Below, in pieces: positions 8,290 to 18,201 of a DNA stretch of 64,000 bases. A model generated the notes under the pieces. That model was not told where the DNA came from. It ran no database searches and saw nothing but the letters and a program-made list of their open reading frames with translations. The position numbers were made by a program, and so were the translations under genes. Numbering within the stretch: the stretch's first letter is position 1; each line of letters starts with the position of its first letter. This stretch comes from Cognatundibacterium crateris (GTDB lineage Bacteria > Pseudomonadota > Gammaproteobacteria > Burkholderiales > Burkholderiaceae_D), in contig NZ_JAABOS010000004.1 in assembly GCF_010078235.1 (NCBI RefSeq), forward strand, positions 367,816-431,815, given 5' to 3'.

Positions 8290-8481
8290 TGTTTTGCCTC
8301 CGTCTTTACGGGCTGTGCTGCTGCCAGACAACCCGTTCGGGGTTCAGATTGCGAAGTGCTTAGCTTGCCTACTTATTATTGCAAACCATTAATATGAGCA
8401 TATATGACAAACTTCGCAATGCCTAGCCCCAATTATGTGCAATTTGTTATGATCTGCTGCAAATAGGAAGCTGGGGAAATA

Positions 8482-9141
8482 ATGCGTATCTGGACATCGT
8501 TGCAGTCTGTCAGGCGGCCGCGCTTAATGCTGGCCATATTTTTGGGGATGTTCAGCAGTGTCTTGTGGCCTGAGAGCTGGCGCATGTCGACGCGCGTCTT
8601 GTTGAGCTGGGATGTTACTGCCTGGACTTATCTGGTGCTGATGGGGTGGATGATGTCACGTGCAAGGCCAGAGCAAGTGATGGAGATGGCCGAGAAAGAA
8701 GATGAAAGCGCAGTCGCAATCCTGACCCTGATTTCTGTTTGCGCCAGCATCAGTCTGGCTGCCATTGTGATTGAATTGGCAGGCATACAGGGAGCGGCAG
8801 CCGAGGTGAAGTTCTACCATTATGCGCTGACAGGTGTGACTGTGATCGGGGCCTGGGCACTGGTGCCGGTAGTCTTTAGCTTTCATTACGCTTTATTGTT
8901 TTATGCCTCACCGGAGCAGCAGCGTGCCTTGAAGTTCCCGGATCTGGAGTGTATTCCGGATTTCTGGGATTTCCTGTATTTTTCTTTCACTATTGCAGTC
9001 GCAGCGCAGACTTCAGATGTCAGTGTGATGTCTGGCAGTGCGCGTAAAACAGTTTTATTTCAATCTGTACTGAGTTTCTTCTTTAATGTCGCGATACTTG
9101 GTTTTTCGATTAATATCGCCGCCAGCCTGGTCAGCGCTTGA
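8482..9141 (+). CDS. DUF1345 integral membrane protein
   Basis: A 219-residue inner-membrane protein with about five hydrophobic segments. DFWDFLYFSFTIAVAAQTSD is the hallmark of DUF1345 proteins, whose pore-like segment faintly recalls potassium channels. GGGGA before the ATG supports the start. It faces away from the HDOD operon and precedes a nucleoside-recognition-domain protein after about 85 nt. The function of the family is unknown; transport of a small ion is a guess. Confidence 0.8.
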   Translation: MRIWTSLQSVRRPRLMLAIFLGMFSSVLWPESWRMSTRVLLSWDVTAWTYLVLMGWMMSRARPEQVMEMAEKEDESAVAILTLISVCASISLAAIVIELAGIQGAAAEVKFYHYALTGVTVIGAWALVPVVFSFHYALLFYASPEQQRALKFPDLECIPDFWDFLYFSFTIAVAAQTSDVSVMSGSARKTVLFQSVLSFFFNVAILGFSINIAASLVSA

Positions 9142-9225
9142 CGCAGGCATTTTTGCACAGGTGCTATGCCTGTGTCTTTCCTGATGTTCAATGGCATCAA
9201 TGGATATTTTTTCTCAAGTGAACGC

Positions 9226-10464
9226 ATGCTACTTAACTATATCTGGATCAGTTTTTTTCTGATCAGCTTTCTTGCCTCTCTGTTGCAATTCCTTGTTTTC
9301 GGCGATGTCGACGTTTTCAAACGCATTATGGATGGTACGTTTGAATCTGCCCGTATGGGTGTGATGGACATCGCATTGCCACTGGCGGGGGTGATGACGC
9401 TGTGGCTGGGTATTATGAATGTCGGAGAAAAAGCAGGTGCCATCCAGTTTTTTGCGCGCATCATAGGTCCGTTTTTTTCGCGGATTTTTCCTGGCGTGCC
9501 TGCCGATCATCCGGCCAACGGACATATGGTAATGAACTTTTCGGCGAATTTATTGGGGCTGGACAATGCCGCCACGCCGTTTGGGCTGAAAGCGATGGAG
9601 AGTTTGCAGACCTTGAATCCGAATAAGGACGAGGCGACCGATGCGCAGATTATGTTCCTGGTACTGCATACTTCCGGCCTGACTCTGATACCGCTTTCTA
9701 TCATGGCGCAACGTGCCATCCTGGGGGCGCAAAATCCTTCGGATATTTTCATTCCCTGCCTGATCGCTACCTACGTCGCTACGATAGTCGGTCTGATCGC
9801 CGTCGCCATTTGTCAGCGCATTAATCTGCTGAACCGGGTAGTGCTGGGATGGTTAGGTGGTATCAGTGCCGCCATCATCAGTTTGGTCTGGTATATGAGT
9901 CATTTCATGAACCGGACTGAGATCGAAGTTTTCTCGAAAGTCAGCAGTAATCTGCTGCTGTTCTCCATCATCGTTGTCTTCATACTCGGGGCCATGCGAA
10001 AAAAAGTGAATGTGTATGAAGCATTCATAGAAGGGGCGAAGGGGGGGATGCAAACTTCACTGACTATCATTCCCTATCTGGTTGGCATGCTGGTGGCCAT
10101 CGGTGTGTTACGCAATGCCGGTGTGCTGGGTATGGTGGTCTCAGGCTTTACCTGGCTGTTTTCACGGTTGGGTATCAATACCGATTTTACTTCTGCTTTG
10201 CCGACTGCGTTAATGAAGCCGTTCAGCAGCAGTGGTTCACGTGCATTGATGGTGGACGCCATGAAAACCTATGGTGTTGATTCCTTTGTGGGCAGGCTGA
10301 CCTGTATATTTCAGGGTTCAGCTGACACGACCTTTTACATCGTCGCATTGTATTTTGGATCGGTTGGTATACGTAAGACCCGCTATGCGATTTCGGTTGG
10401 TCTGATCGCAGATTTTGCTGGCGTGATCGCTGCGATTTTTGTTGCTTACCTGTTTTTTCATTGA
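9226..10464 (+). CDS. Nucleoside-recognition (Gate) domain membrane protein, SpmA/SpmB fused type
   Basis: A 412-residue polytopic membrane protein with two Gate domains. The first carries MDIALPLAGVMTLWLGIMNV, and the GHMVMNFSANLLGLDNAATP segment resembles SpmA. The second half (AFIEGAKGGMQTSLTIIPYL, TALMKPFSSSGSRALMVD) resembles SpmB. Such fusions are widespread in non-sporulating Proteobacteria and are labelled spore maturation proteins by homology only. I chose ATG 9226, where the first membrane helix begins; a start at 9166 would add 20 residues with no family match. The substrate is unknown. Confidence 0.82.
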   Translation: MLLNYIWISFFLISFLASLLQFLVFGDVDVFKRIMDGTFESARMGVMDIALPLAGVMTLWLGIMNVGEKAGAIQFFARIIGPFFSRIFPGVPADHPANGHMVMNFSANLLGLDNAATPFGLKAMESLQTLNPNKDEATDAQIMFLVLHTSGLTLIPLSIMAQRAILGAQNPSDIFIPCLIATYVATIVGLIAVAICQRINLLNRVVLGWLGGISAAIISLVWYMSHFMNRTEIEVFSKVSSNLLLFSIIVVFILGAMRKKVNVYEAFIEGAKGGMQTSLTIIPYLVGMLVAIGVLRNAGVLGMVVSGFTWLFSRLGINTDFTSALPTALMKPFSSSGSRALMVDAMKTYGVDSFVGRLTCIFQGSADTTFYIVALYFGSVGIRKTRYAISVGLIADFAGVIAAIFVAYLFFH

Positions 10465-10475
10465 GCTGATCAACG

Positions 10476-10502
10476 AAGCAGCCATCATAGTGATGGCTGC
10501 TT
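10476..10502. terminator. Hairpin between convergent genes
   Basis: A perfect 12-bp stem AAGCAGCCATCA (10476-10487) with its complement at 10491-10502 and a 3-nt loop. It lies between the Gate-domain gene and the convergent M14 peptidase gene. The T tract is short, so termination strength is uncertain, but position and stem favour a bidirectional terminator. Confidence 0.6.
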
Positions 10503-10511
10503 GCTCAGGAC

Positions 10512-12275
10512 TTATTTGGGAATGATGCTGGTTTTGTAGACCGGATATTGCTGGTAATTCTGATCCCAGGAACTGTGACGTTTTGCGAAAAACTCCAGCC
10601 GTGCGGCCGGATTTTTGGCAAAGGCCGGATCAGACTTCAACTTTTGCGCAAATTCTTTTTTCAGTTCCGGATCTGCCGCCAGCTGTTCTCTGGCGACGTC
10701 TTCCGCCACATAAGCTTCCATGTATTCTTTTTGTTCAAAGGCGTTATTGAACATGCCCCAGTTGACCAATGCGTCTGCCGAGGCGGGTTCGAATAATGTG
10801 GCAACCAACGCTGACTTTGGTTGTGCCGACGGAATGAATAATGAGGCTTTGCCAAAATTAGCAGTCGCGGTTTTCCATTCGCCTTGTAGCTTCAATTGCT
10901 GATGTGACTCAAAGGAGTGGCTGGCAAATTTCGCCTGGCTGGTTTGAAAGCGTTCTACCGCAACATCACTGAGTGGTGCGCTCAGAGACTGAAACTGTAT
11001 GCCATGCAGCCTGAGTTTTTCCAGCACCGGTTTGGCATAGGCGGCAGGTACCAGGTAGCCGCCTGCAGGTAATTGTATCTGTGCGTCAGGGATAACCTCG
11101 TCGCGCAGTTTGACTTTCCATAACTGTGGTTTGCTTTCGTCATAGCGCGTCATCAGCGCGCCTGATATCTCAGACATGGTACGTGTATAAGCATAGCCAC
11201 GGAAATTGATTTGTTTGTAGTTCTCAGTCGTTTTGTAAGTGACTGGCAGCTTGTTACCTGCTGCATTGACGGCACGCATATCAGCCTGCTCAGCGAGTTT
11301 TTTCCATTCGTTGCCATGACGCGCTACCTGATTCAGGATGGCGTAAATACTGTTTTTTGTGATTTTTACCCGGGTTGCATACTCTTTCCAGGAATGGGTT
11401 TCCACCAAAATGCCAAAGCGATTTCTGAGCAGAAAATAGCCATTCGAAAAGCGCGCGCCGGGGACGCCATCGATGAAGCCGGATTGCGGATCATCTTCTT
11501 CCGCAAAAGACATATAAAACGGCTGTGGCAAAGAGCCACTTTTCTCCAGCTCCGTGATGACGCTGTCGCGTAAGGCTTTACCGCTGCGTCGCAATTCTGC
11601 ATCGCCCGCATTCACAGGTTCGACCTGAATTGAAATATCGTGTTCGAATTTTGCGCCATCCGTCACATGTAAATCAGCGCTGACCAGCGGATCCCACAGA
11701 TTGATCAGCCTGAGCATGGCCTGCATTTCAGGTGCATCTGCTTTGATGTAATCGCGGTTCAGGTTGAAGTTTTGTGCTGTCGTGCGCCATCCCATTTCTT
11801 CTGGTCCACGCTGATTTGGACGATTCCATTTGCCGAAGCGTTCGTGTCCATCAACATTAAACACCGGTACGAACAACAAGACCTGCCTGTCGAGCAAATC
11901 GCTGCCCTGATTTTGTGCCAGTAATTCTTTGAGAACTAAGAAGCCCGCATCTTTTCCATCGATTTCACCAGCATGTATGCCAGCCTGTATCAGTGTGACC
12001 GGGATTTGTTTTTCTTTGACAGCCAGTGGTGTCAGCGCGCCGGTTTTGGTCACCAGCATCGCCAGCAAGGGCCGTCCTTCGGGACTGCGGCCAAATTCCT
12101 GGCAGCGTACAAATTTAGGATAATTTTTTTGGAAATTCCGGCACAGAGTTTCTACCTCATCGTAGCGACCGGTTTTTTGAAATTGCGACTTTTCTGCGAG
12201 TGTGGTGATGCTTTCTGCGGCGAGGGCAGTACCGCCAGTCATGAGACTGGCGATCAGGAAGGGCAGTAATTTCAT
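10512..12275 (-). CDS. Secreted M14-family zinc carboxypeptidase
   Basis: A 587-residue exported metallopeptidase. The signal peptide is MKLLPFLIASLMTGGTALAA. The zinc site is visible as IHAGEIDGKDAG (His and Glu of HxxE) and the later SADLHVTDG histidine; ILVETHSW carries the candidate catalytic Glu region. FNLNRDYIKADAPEM matches the substrate-carboxylate Asn-Arg segment. The C-terminal 250 residues are less conserved. I chose ATG 12275 because the signal peptide starts there; nine further codons are open upstream. It lies 113 nt after the MtaD-type gene on the same strand, with a strong hairpin between them. Confidence 0.85.
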   Translation of the reverse strand: MKLLPFLIASLMTGGTALAAESITTLAEKSQFQKTGRYDEVETLCRNFQKNYPKFVRCQEFGRSPEGRPLLAMLVTKTGALTPLAVKEKQIPVTLIQAGIHAGEIDGKDAGFLVLKELLAQNQGSDLLDRQVLLFVPVFNVDGHERFGKWNRPNQRGPEEMGWRTTAQNFNLNRDYIKADAPEMQAMLRLINLWDPLVSADLHVTDGAKFEHDISIQVEPVNAGDAELRRSGKALRDSVITELEKSGSLPQPFYMSFAEEDDPQSGFIDGVPGARFSNGYFLLRNRFGILVETHSWKEYATRVKITKNSIYAILNQVARHGNEWKKLAEQADMRAVNAAGNKLPVTYKTTENYKQINFRGYAYTRTMSEISGALMTRYDESKPQLWKVKLRDEVIPDAQIQLPAGGYLVPAAYAKPVLEKLRLHGIQFQSLSAPLSDVAVERFQTSQAKFASHSFESHQQLKLQGEWKTATANFGKASLFIPSAQPKSALVATLFEPASADALVNWGMFNNAFEQKEYMEAYVAEDVAREQLAADPELKKEFAQKLKSDPAFAKNPAARLEFFAKRHSSWDQNYQQYPVYKTSIIPK

Positions 12276-12302
12276 GGCTGAGCCTGGTAATGATGAGAAC
12301 AC

Positions 12303-12345
12303 AGATTGTCAAATCGTATCGTCGAATGTTGACGATACGCAATCT
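12303..12345 (-). promoter_or_regulatory. Hairpin in the leader of the M14 peptidase gene
   Basis: A perfect 9-bp stem CGTATCGTC (12315-12323) with its complement at 12331-12339 and a 7-nt loop. An outer 6-bp stem AGATTG/CAATCT sits at 12303-12308 and 12340-12345. It lies between the MtaD-type gene and the peptidase start on the minus strand. There is no T run, so a partial terminator, processing site or operator are all possible. Confidence 0.4.
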
Positions 12346-12387
12346 TACAGCAGGCTCAGACCCTGCACACCCCGCTTGGTTCCCGGT

Positions 12388-13710
12388 TTAGGCGGATGTG
12401 ATGTTTTCTACGATTTTTTGTTGCCACCACTTTGCTTTGTCCAGCAATTGCTGAGTGTCGAGGCTGGTCAATACGCGTTCGCGCATCAGGCAACGCCCAT
12501 TGACCCAGGTGTGCGTTACCTGTTCACGTCCCGCCGCATACACAATTTGCGATGCCGGATCGAACATAGGCTGAGTTTCTATCGTATCGAGATCAATCGC
12601 GATCAGATCCGCGCGTTTGCCGGGCAGCAGACTGCCGATTTGACTATCCAGGCCCAGTGCCCTTGCGCCCGCTAAAGTTGCCATTTCCAAAGCTTTGTGT
12701 GCATGCAGTGCAGTTGGGTCGCCTGATTGGGCTTTCGCCAGCAGGGCGGCCAGACGCAGATCGCCGAGCAGATCCAGCTTGTTATTGCTGGCTGCGCCAT
12801 CCGTGCCTATACCCACATTCACGCCCTGTTGTTGCATTGCGTGGATGCTGGCGAAGCCGGAAACCAGTTTCAGATTACTGGCAGGGTTATGGGCGATATG
12901 CACACCCTGACGCGCCAATAATGCGATTTCATCTTCAGTGGTATGCACCATATGCGCTGCAATCAGATTGGCTGACAGCAGACCGAGTTGATGCAGGCGT
13001 TCCAGCGGGCGTTTGCCGTGTTGTTCCAGACTGCCTTGAATTTCTTCCTGGGTTTCATGGATGTGGCAATGGATCCCCATGCCATGTTGTTCGGCCAGTG
13101 CGATAATTTTGCTGAAGGTGCTGTCGGCTACGGTGTAGGGGGCATGCGGAGCCAGGCGGAAGTCAACGCCGTCTTGCCCGGCAAACTGCTGATGGGCCGC
13201 CAATGCTTTTTCCAGATAGTCATCGGCATTGTTACCATAGCCAGTAGGGAATTCCAAAATGCTGCAACCAACCACAGTGCGCATGCCGCTGGCCAATCCG
13301 GCACGCGCCACCGCGTCATGATGGAAATACATATCATTGACGGTGGTGGTGCCGCCTCTGAGCATTTCTGCGATAGCAAAACTGGTGCCATCGAACACGA
13401 ACTGGTCGGAGACATGCTTTTTTTCTGCTGGCCAGATGTGGTGATTCAGCCAGTCCATCAGTGCCAGATCATCGGCCAGTCCACGCAAAAGGCTCATGGC
13501 CGAATGCGCATGTAAATTCACCATGCCAGGCATGATGCAGTGCTTGACTAGCTCTATGTGTTCTGCATCCGGATAGCCTAGCCGCACTTCATTGCTGGGT
13601 GCAATTTCACGGATTTTCGTTCCTTCGATAACGAGTGCATGATGTTGCAACACGACGCCCGCTGGTTCGACAGGGATCAGATAGTGCGGATGGAGGCAGG
13701 TAATTGTCAT
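12388..13710 (-). CDS. mtaD: Amidohydrolase of the MtaD/TRZ-ATZ type (methylthioadenosine / S-adenosylhomocysteine deaminase)
   Basis: A 440-residue metal-dependent deaminase. NLHAHSAMSLLRGLADD carries the HxH metal pair. LAPHAPYTV, IHCHIHETQEEI, AAHMVHTTEDEI and GIGTDGAASNN supply the remaining His, Glu and Asp of the amidohydrolase site. These motifs are those of 5'-methylthioadenosine/S-adenosylhomocysteine/8-oxoguanine deaminases. Substrate choice within the group cannot be read from sequence alone. It is a stand-alone minus-strand gene with the peptidase downstream. Confidence 0.82.
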   Translation of the reverse strand: MTITCLHPHYLIPVEPAGVVLQHHALVIEGTKIREIAPSNEVRLGYPDAEHIELVKHCIMPGMVNLHAHSAMSLLRGLADDLALMDWLNHHIWPAEKKHVSDQFVFDGTSFAIAEMLRGGTTTVNDMYFHHDAVARAGLASGMRTVVGCSILEFPTGYGNNADDYLEKALAAHQQFAGQDGVDFRLAPHAPYTVADSTFSKIIALAEQHGMGIHCHIHETQEEIQGSLEQHGKRPLERLHQLGLLSANLIAAHMVHTTEDEIALLARQGVHIAHNPASNLKLVSGFASIHAMQQQGVNVGIGTDGAASNNKLDLLGDLRLAALLAKAQSGDPTALHAHKALEMATLAGARALGLDSQIGSLLPGKRADLIAIDLDTIETQPMFDPASQIVYAAGREQVTHTWVNGRCLMRERVLTSLDTQQLLDKAKWWQQKIVENITSA

Positions 13711-13877
13711 GAGGAATACTTTCAGTTGTTTGCCGGATTATATCGGGAATAGAAATTTCTTGAATGCAGCTGTTTCCCTAAGCTGATTCGCTTGTAAAAC
13801 AATGATATTGCTCACTGCGCATGTAAAATGCAGTCTGAATTCAGATAATCCATGTTTATTGTTTGTCAGGGGGAAAG

Positions 13878-14537
13878 ATGAAACTGTATGGTTACTTCAG
13901 AAGCTCGGCCTCTTACCGGGTACGTATTGCATTAAACCTCAAAGGCTTGGACTATGAGCATGTGGGTGTGCATCTGGTAAAAAATGGCGGAGAACATTTA
14001 TCCGAAGCTTTCCGTGCGATCAACCCGGAAGCATTAGTGCCAGCGCTGACAGATACTTATGACGGTGCTGAACTGGAATTGAGCCAGTCGCTGGCTATTT
14101 TGGAGTATCTGGATGAAAAATATCCGCAATATCCATTGCTGCCTGCGGATTTGGGCTTACGCGCTCAAGTCAGGTCATTCGCGCTGTCTATTGCTTGTGA
14201 GATACACCCGGTCAATAATCTGCGTGTTTTGAAATACCTGAGCCAGACTTTGGGTGTGACAGATGAGCAGAAAAATGCCTGGTATCGGCATTGGTGTGAA
14301 ACTGGTTTGATTGCCTTGGAGAAAAAGTTGTCGCGGGATGGCGTCAGGCACGCATTTTGTTACGGCGATGAGCCAGGTTACGCAGAATGCTTACTGGTGC
14401 CGCAAATTTTTAATGCGCAACGTTTTCAGTGTGATTTATCTCAGGTGCCTGAGTTGATGCGTATCAATCAAAATTGCCTGGACCATCCAGCATTTATCAA
14501 GGCACATCCAGGAAATCAGCCCGATGCAGATGCGTGA
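13878..14537 (+). CDS. maiA: Maleylacetoacetate isomerase (zeta-class GST)
   Basis: A 219-residue glutathione transferase-fold enzyme. The N-terminal thioredoxin-like domain starts MKLYGYFRSSASYRVRIAL with the catalytic SSAS-RVR motif of the zeta class, then NPEALVPAL and ELSQSLAILEYLDEKYP. The helical C-terminal domain carries CEIHPVNNLRVLKYL. It should isomerise maleylacetoacetate to fumarylacetoacetate in tyrosine breakdown with glutathione as cofactor. AGGGGGA directly before ATG 13878 fixes the start over the in-frame TTG at 13863. No other tyrosine-degradation gene is nearby. Confidence 0.88.
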   Translation: MKLYGYFRSSASYRVRIALNLKGLDYEHVGVHLVKNGGEHLSEAFRAINPEALVPALTDTYDGAELELSQSLAILEYLDEKYPQYPLLPADLGLRAQVRSFALSIACEIHPVNNLRVLKYLSQTLGVTDEQKNAWYRHWCETGLIALEKKLSRDGVRHAFCYGDEPGYAECLLVPQIFNAQRFQCDLSQVPELMRINQNCLDHPAFIKAHPGNQPDADA

Positions 14538-14591
14538 TGAATCTGTAAGGCAATCAGTGCAGAACGCATTACGTCGGGTTTACGATTGAGT

Positions 14592-14624
14592 AAGGCGGGG
14601 TGTAGCAGATACTCCGCCTTTAAT
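14592..14624 (+). terminator. Hairpin terminator after maiA
   Basis: AAGGCGG at 14592-14598 pairs with CCGCCTT at 14614-14620 and the stem extends inward with G-U pairs around a short loop, followed by TTTAATT. It lies between maiA and the convergent receiver gene. Confidence 0.55.
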
Positions 14625-15258
14625 TCAATCGTCCCGAGGGTTCGTCGCCTGTATTGAGTGCCTCATTCAACACGGAGATCAGCAATGAGCGTGTGAGTTT
14701 GGATTTTGTGGTGTAACCGTCGATTGCAAATTGATGATGTACAGTTTGCTCAGGAGCATTTCCCGGCTGACCAGTGCGCAATACAATCTTCAAGCTGGTA
14801 CGGTTTAGTTCGCCGCGGATAGCTTCCACTAACTTCAGCCCTGCATCTACAGTTTCCATCACAACGTCAAGCAACAGCAGCGCAATATCATTTTCTGTTT
14901 CAAGAATTTGACGTGCTTCTTTGGCTGAGTAGGCGTGCAGAAAATGTAGTGGACGTCCGTGAATGCGGACTCCAGTCAGGGCAAGCAGGGTAGTCTCATG
15001 GACGTTGACATCATCGTCCGTAATCAGAATTTTCCAGGGATGAACTTCGGTTTTTTGAGCGACATCCTGTTGATCTTCATCCAGAAAATGAATCACGTCA
15101 TCATCCGATTCGCAATTGGACGTATTTTCACTCAAAGAGTATGAAGACGGTGCAGAAAAAGCGTCTGCAAAGATAGAACTCAACTGTGTATTGACGCCCA
15201 TTACGATCAAGTGATCGCGTTGAATCAAGCCGGGCAATTTACTGTGTAACTGCTTCAT
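14620..15258 (-). CDS. Response-regulator receiver protein of the type usually fused to DUF3369
   Basis: A 212-residue protein. Residues about 75-205 form a receiver domain: WKILITDDDVNVHETT (acidic pocket), HAYSAKEAR, LLLLDVVMETVDAGLKLV (phospho-Asp) and LKIVLRTGQPGNAPEQ. This LRTGQPG pattern is that of receivers normally followed by DUF3369 and an effector. Here the protein stops after the receiver. The expected switch lysine is in YTTKSKLT. GGGAGA 5 nt before ATG 15258 fixes the start; the frame is open 47 codons further upstream. It is divergent from the kinase at 15517, a likely partner. Confidence 0.75.
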   Translation of the reverse strand: MKQLHSKLPGLIQRDHLIVMGVNTQLSSIFADAFSAPSSYSLSENTSNCESDDDVIHFLDEDQQDVAQKTEVHPWKILITDDDVNVHETTLLALTGVRIHGRPLHFLHAYSAKEARQILETENDIALLLLDVVMETVDAGLKLVEAIRGELNRTSLKIVLRTGQPGNAPEQTVHHQFAIDGYTTKSKLTRSLLISVLNEALNTGDEPSGRLN

Positions 15259-15516
15259 CAGTGTTCTCCCTGGTGCTTGGATTTTTATGTCATGTCTAAT
15301 CTTATGTGAAGCAAACTTGTTTATCAAGACTAGACGCGGAAAATCCTGAAAGAATTTACATGTAAATGAGAACTTGCGTTTCATTTTTTCGATTTGCAAC
15401 TTGCACTGGTGTACTATGAACTCTCGTATGTATGTTCCAATTGAATCAAGAATGAAGTGAGCGACTTATTTCACATTGAAAATTAGGGTAAACATTCAAA
15501 GGTAGGAGGGGTGTTG

Positions 15517-18027
15517 GTGTCAACGCAATTTCTAGTCCTCATTCTTTTGCTTCACAGCATGATACTCATCTACGTGCTGAGTATTTTTCCCGATAAACAC
15601 TTCAATCCAAATCATTGTCTGACGCCTGCTTCGCTCAGGTCGGGCGGTTATTTGCTACTCGCATCTGCACTGGGTGCCAGTGCCTATCTTATGCTTTCAT
15701 CAGTCCAATTGCCTGATGCCTTACCATGGCTATTGATCGGGATGTCGCTGGCATTTTCATTCTTTTTGCTTCAAAGAAATTTTACTGACGCAATTCGTCG
15801 TTTGGTTTGGGTTGGTATCGCTGGCGACCTGATTTTCTTGCCGCTTGTTTTGTCCCATGGCACTCACTACTGGCTATGCCCAGCGCTGATTTTGCGTGCT
15901 GCTTTGCAAGCCTTGTTGGTACGGGAAACCTTGAGCCGAGATCAATTACGGCAAACTGTGCAGATCATCTCTGCTTCGGACGAAATTTATCGCTCCATGT
16001 TTTATTCAGCGCCGGATGCTTTGCTGGTGCATCTGCAGGATGGCCGTTGCATAGACTGGAATGCGCGTTGGGAGCAGCTCAATGGTGTTGCTGCGACCAC
16101 CTTGCGTGGCGAAACTTCGATTTTCGATATCTGGGTGGATGCGTCGCAATACCGCACGCAGATGGGTTTGCTGCAGGAGGGGCAGCCCTCAGTGTCCTGC
16201 GATCTGGAGATGAAGAGTCATACCGGAGAAATGATACCGGTGGGTGTGACGCTGCGTCAGGTCGAACGTCAGGGGCAATGGTATTTTCTGCTTACCTTGC
16301 GTGATCGCAGAACGCTGATACAGGCCGAAACCGAGCGCGACCAGGTAGTCAAGGAATTGGCGCAACGTGAGAAAGTCCTGTCCACAGTTTTTCAACTGGT
16401 ACCCGACACGCTGACCATTACGCGTATGGAAAACGGGCAGTACATAGACGTCAACCGGAATTGGGAACCTTTGTCCGGATACACCCGGGAAGAAGCGATA
16501 GGACGCAGTTCTGCAGATTTAAATTTATGGCAGGATTTTTCTCAGCGCGATCAGCTTATTCAGCGCATAAACCGTGATGGGGAGGCGCGCAATATGCAAA
16601 TCGCATTCCGCCATAAAGATGGTCGTATCTCGCAATGTCTGGTGTCCGGATCCCGCTTCGATATGGATGGAAGTGCTTACCTTTTATTGAGTTCGCGCAG
16701 TATCGATGCCGAGCTGCGCGTAGAAGGTGCGCGGCAGGAAGCAGAACAGTTATTGCGTGAAAGCGAGCGCCAGTACGCAGATTTGTTTCAAATGTCACCG
16801 GTACCTTTGGTACTGCTGCAGGTCGGTAGCTGGCAAGTCCAAAAACTCAATGATGCCTGGCACAGAGAGTTTTATGCTGCTATGGACAGGGATGGTCAAA
16901 GCAGTGCATGGCGGCAGCAGTTCAAGACAGATTTCTCTCCTATGTTGGTTTTGCTGGAGCAGTTGAGTCAACAAGGCAATGTAGAACAGACCGAGGTGTC
17001 TGTTACCGGCCTGGGGGCTGCGCAAAGAATTTGCCGCATGTCTGCACGCTTTCTGGATCCCGAAGCCTCATTGCTGATTGTGGCATTGATGGATGTGACT
17101 CAGCAGGTGAAGATAGAAAAAGAAATTCGTGAGCTCAGCGCGCAACTGGAGCGGCGGGTGGTCTTGCGTACCCGTAAGCTGGAGCAGGCGAATCAGGAGC
17201 TCGCGAAAGCCATGGAAAATCTGCGTTATACCCAGGCTGATCTGGTGCGCTCTGAAAAAATGGCGGCACTGGGGTCTTTGGTTGCTGGTGTTGCGCATGA
17301 ATTGAACACGCCACTGGGGAATAGTGTGACCGTAGCCAGTACCTTGCAGGATAAGGTACATGAATTAATGCTGCAGCTGGATACTGGCAATTTGAAACGT
17401 TCGGGCATGAAGCTGTTTATGGATTCCTACCTGGAAGGTTTAGACCTGTTAATGCGCAATTTAGAGATTGCGCGTGATCTCATCGGTAGTTTCAAGCAAG
17501 TGGCGGCGGATCAGTCCAGTAATCAAAGACGACAGTTTGAATTGTCGCGGGTGCTCGAAGAGGTGGTTGTGACGCTCACGCCCCTGTATAAGAAAACTGG
17601 ATTTCATCTCGATTGCACGCTGCAGCCTGGCATTTCTATGGATAGCTATCCTGGACCGCTGGGGCAGATTTTGACGAATTTTGTGACGAATTCTTTATTG
17701 CATGGATTCGAAGGAAAAACCACGGGCAGGATGACTGTGCGTTGCCACGAAATCGATGCGGAGTTTGTCGAAATTCAGTTCAGCGATGATGGTGTAGGCA
17801 TGACTGAATCTGTGCAAAAGAAAGTGTTTGATCCGTTTTTTACCACTAAACTAGGCCATGGCGGTTCCGGACTGGGTATGCACATCGTCTACAACCTCGT
17901 TACCCAGGTATTAGGCGGAGAGATTGAATTGAATAGTCAGCCTGGGCAAGGTGTGTTGTTTACACTGAGACTGCCGCGTTTTGCGCCGGATCTTGCAATG
18001 GTGCAGGATGAAGCATCAGCCACCTGA
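15517..18027 (+). CDS. Membrane-bound multi-PAS sensor histidine kinase
   Basis: An 836-residue kinase. Residues about 1-140 hold several membrane helices. They are followed by PAS-like sensor domains near 165-280, 295-405 and 425-540, then a coiled coil. The dimerisation domain has SEKMAALGSLVAGVAHELNT (phospho-His). The ATPase domain has ILTNFVTNSLLHGF, DDGVGM and GGSGLGMHIVYNLV. All catalytic boxes are intact. AGGAGG at 15504-15509 is 7 nt before GTG 15517, so this start is preferred over GTG 15511 and TTG 15514. There is no receiver in this protein; the divergent receiver at 14620 may be its target. Confidence 0.85.
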   Translation: MSTQFLVLILLLHSMILIYVLSIFPDKHFNPNHCLTPASLRSGGYLLLASALGASAYLMLSSVQLPDALPWLLIGMSLAFSFFLLQRNFTDAIRRLVWVGIAGDLIFLPLVLSHGTHYWLCPALILRAALQALLVRETLSRDQLRQTVQIISASDEIYRSMFYSAPDALLVHLQDGRCIDWNARWEQLNGVAATTLRGETSIFDIWVDASQYRTQMGLLQEGQPSVSCDLEMKSHTGEMIPVGVTLRQVERQGQWYFLLTLRDRRTLIQAETERDQVVKELAQREKVLSTVFQLVPDTLTITRMENGQYIDVNRNWEPLSGYTREEAIGRSSADLNLWQDFSQRDQLIQRINRDGEARNMQIAFRHKDGRISQCLVSGSRFDMDGSAYLLLSSRSIDAELRVEGARQEAEQLLRESERQYADLFQMSPVPLVLLQVGSWQVQKLNDAWHREFYAAMDRDGQSSAWRQQFKTDFSPMLVLLEQLSQQGNVEQTEVSVTGLGAAQRICRMSARFLDPEASLLIVALMDVTQQVKIEKEIRELSAQLERRVVLRTRKLEQANQELAKAMENLRYTQADLVRSEKMAALGSLVAGVAHELNTPLGNSVTVASTLQDKVHELMLQLDTGNLKRSGMKLFMDSYLEGLDLLMRNLEIARDLIGSFKQVAADQSSNQRRQFELSRVLEEVVVTLTPLYKKTGFHLDCTLQPGISMDSYPGPLGQILTNFVTNSLLHGFEGKTTGRMTVRCHEIDAEFVEIQFSDDGVGMTESVQKKVFDPFFTTKLGHGGSGLGMHIVYNLVTQVLGGEIELNSQPGQGVLFTLRLPRFAPDLAMVQDEASAT

Positions 18028-18201
18028 TGATAGCGCTCATAACATAACGATACAAATCTACGGGGAAATTGCGCTGGCTGGCTGAACTTTCTGTTTCTGG
18101 GCCAGTCTGAGCTGCAGCTTACAGTGCTTAGTATGTGTAGATGGATAATCTGCCCAGCATAAGTACTGAATTCCCTTCCAATTTTTATCATCCATCATTC
18201 A

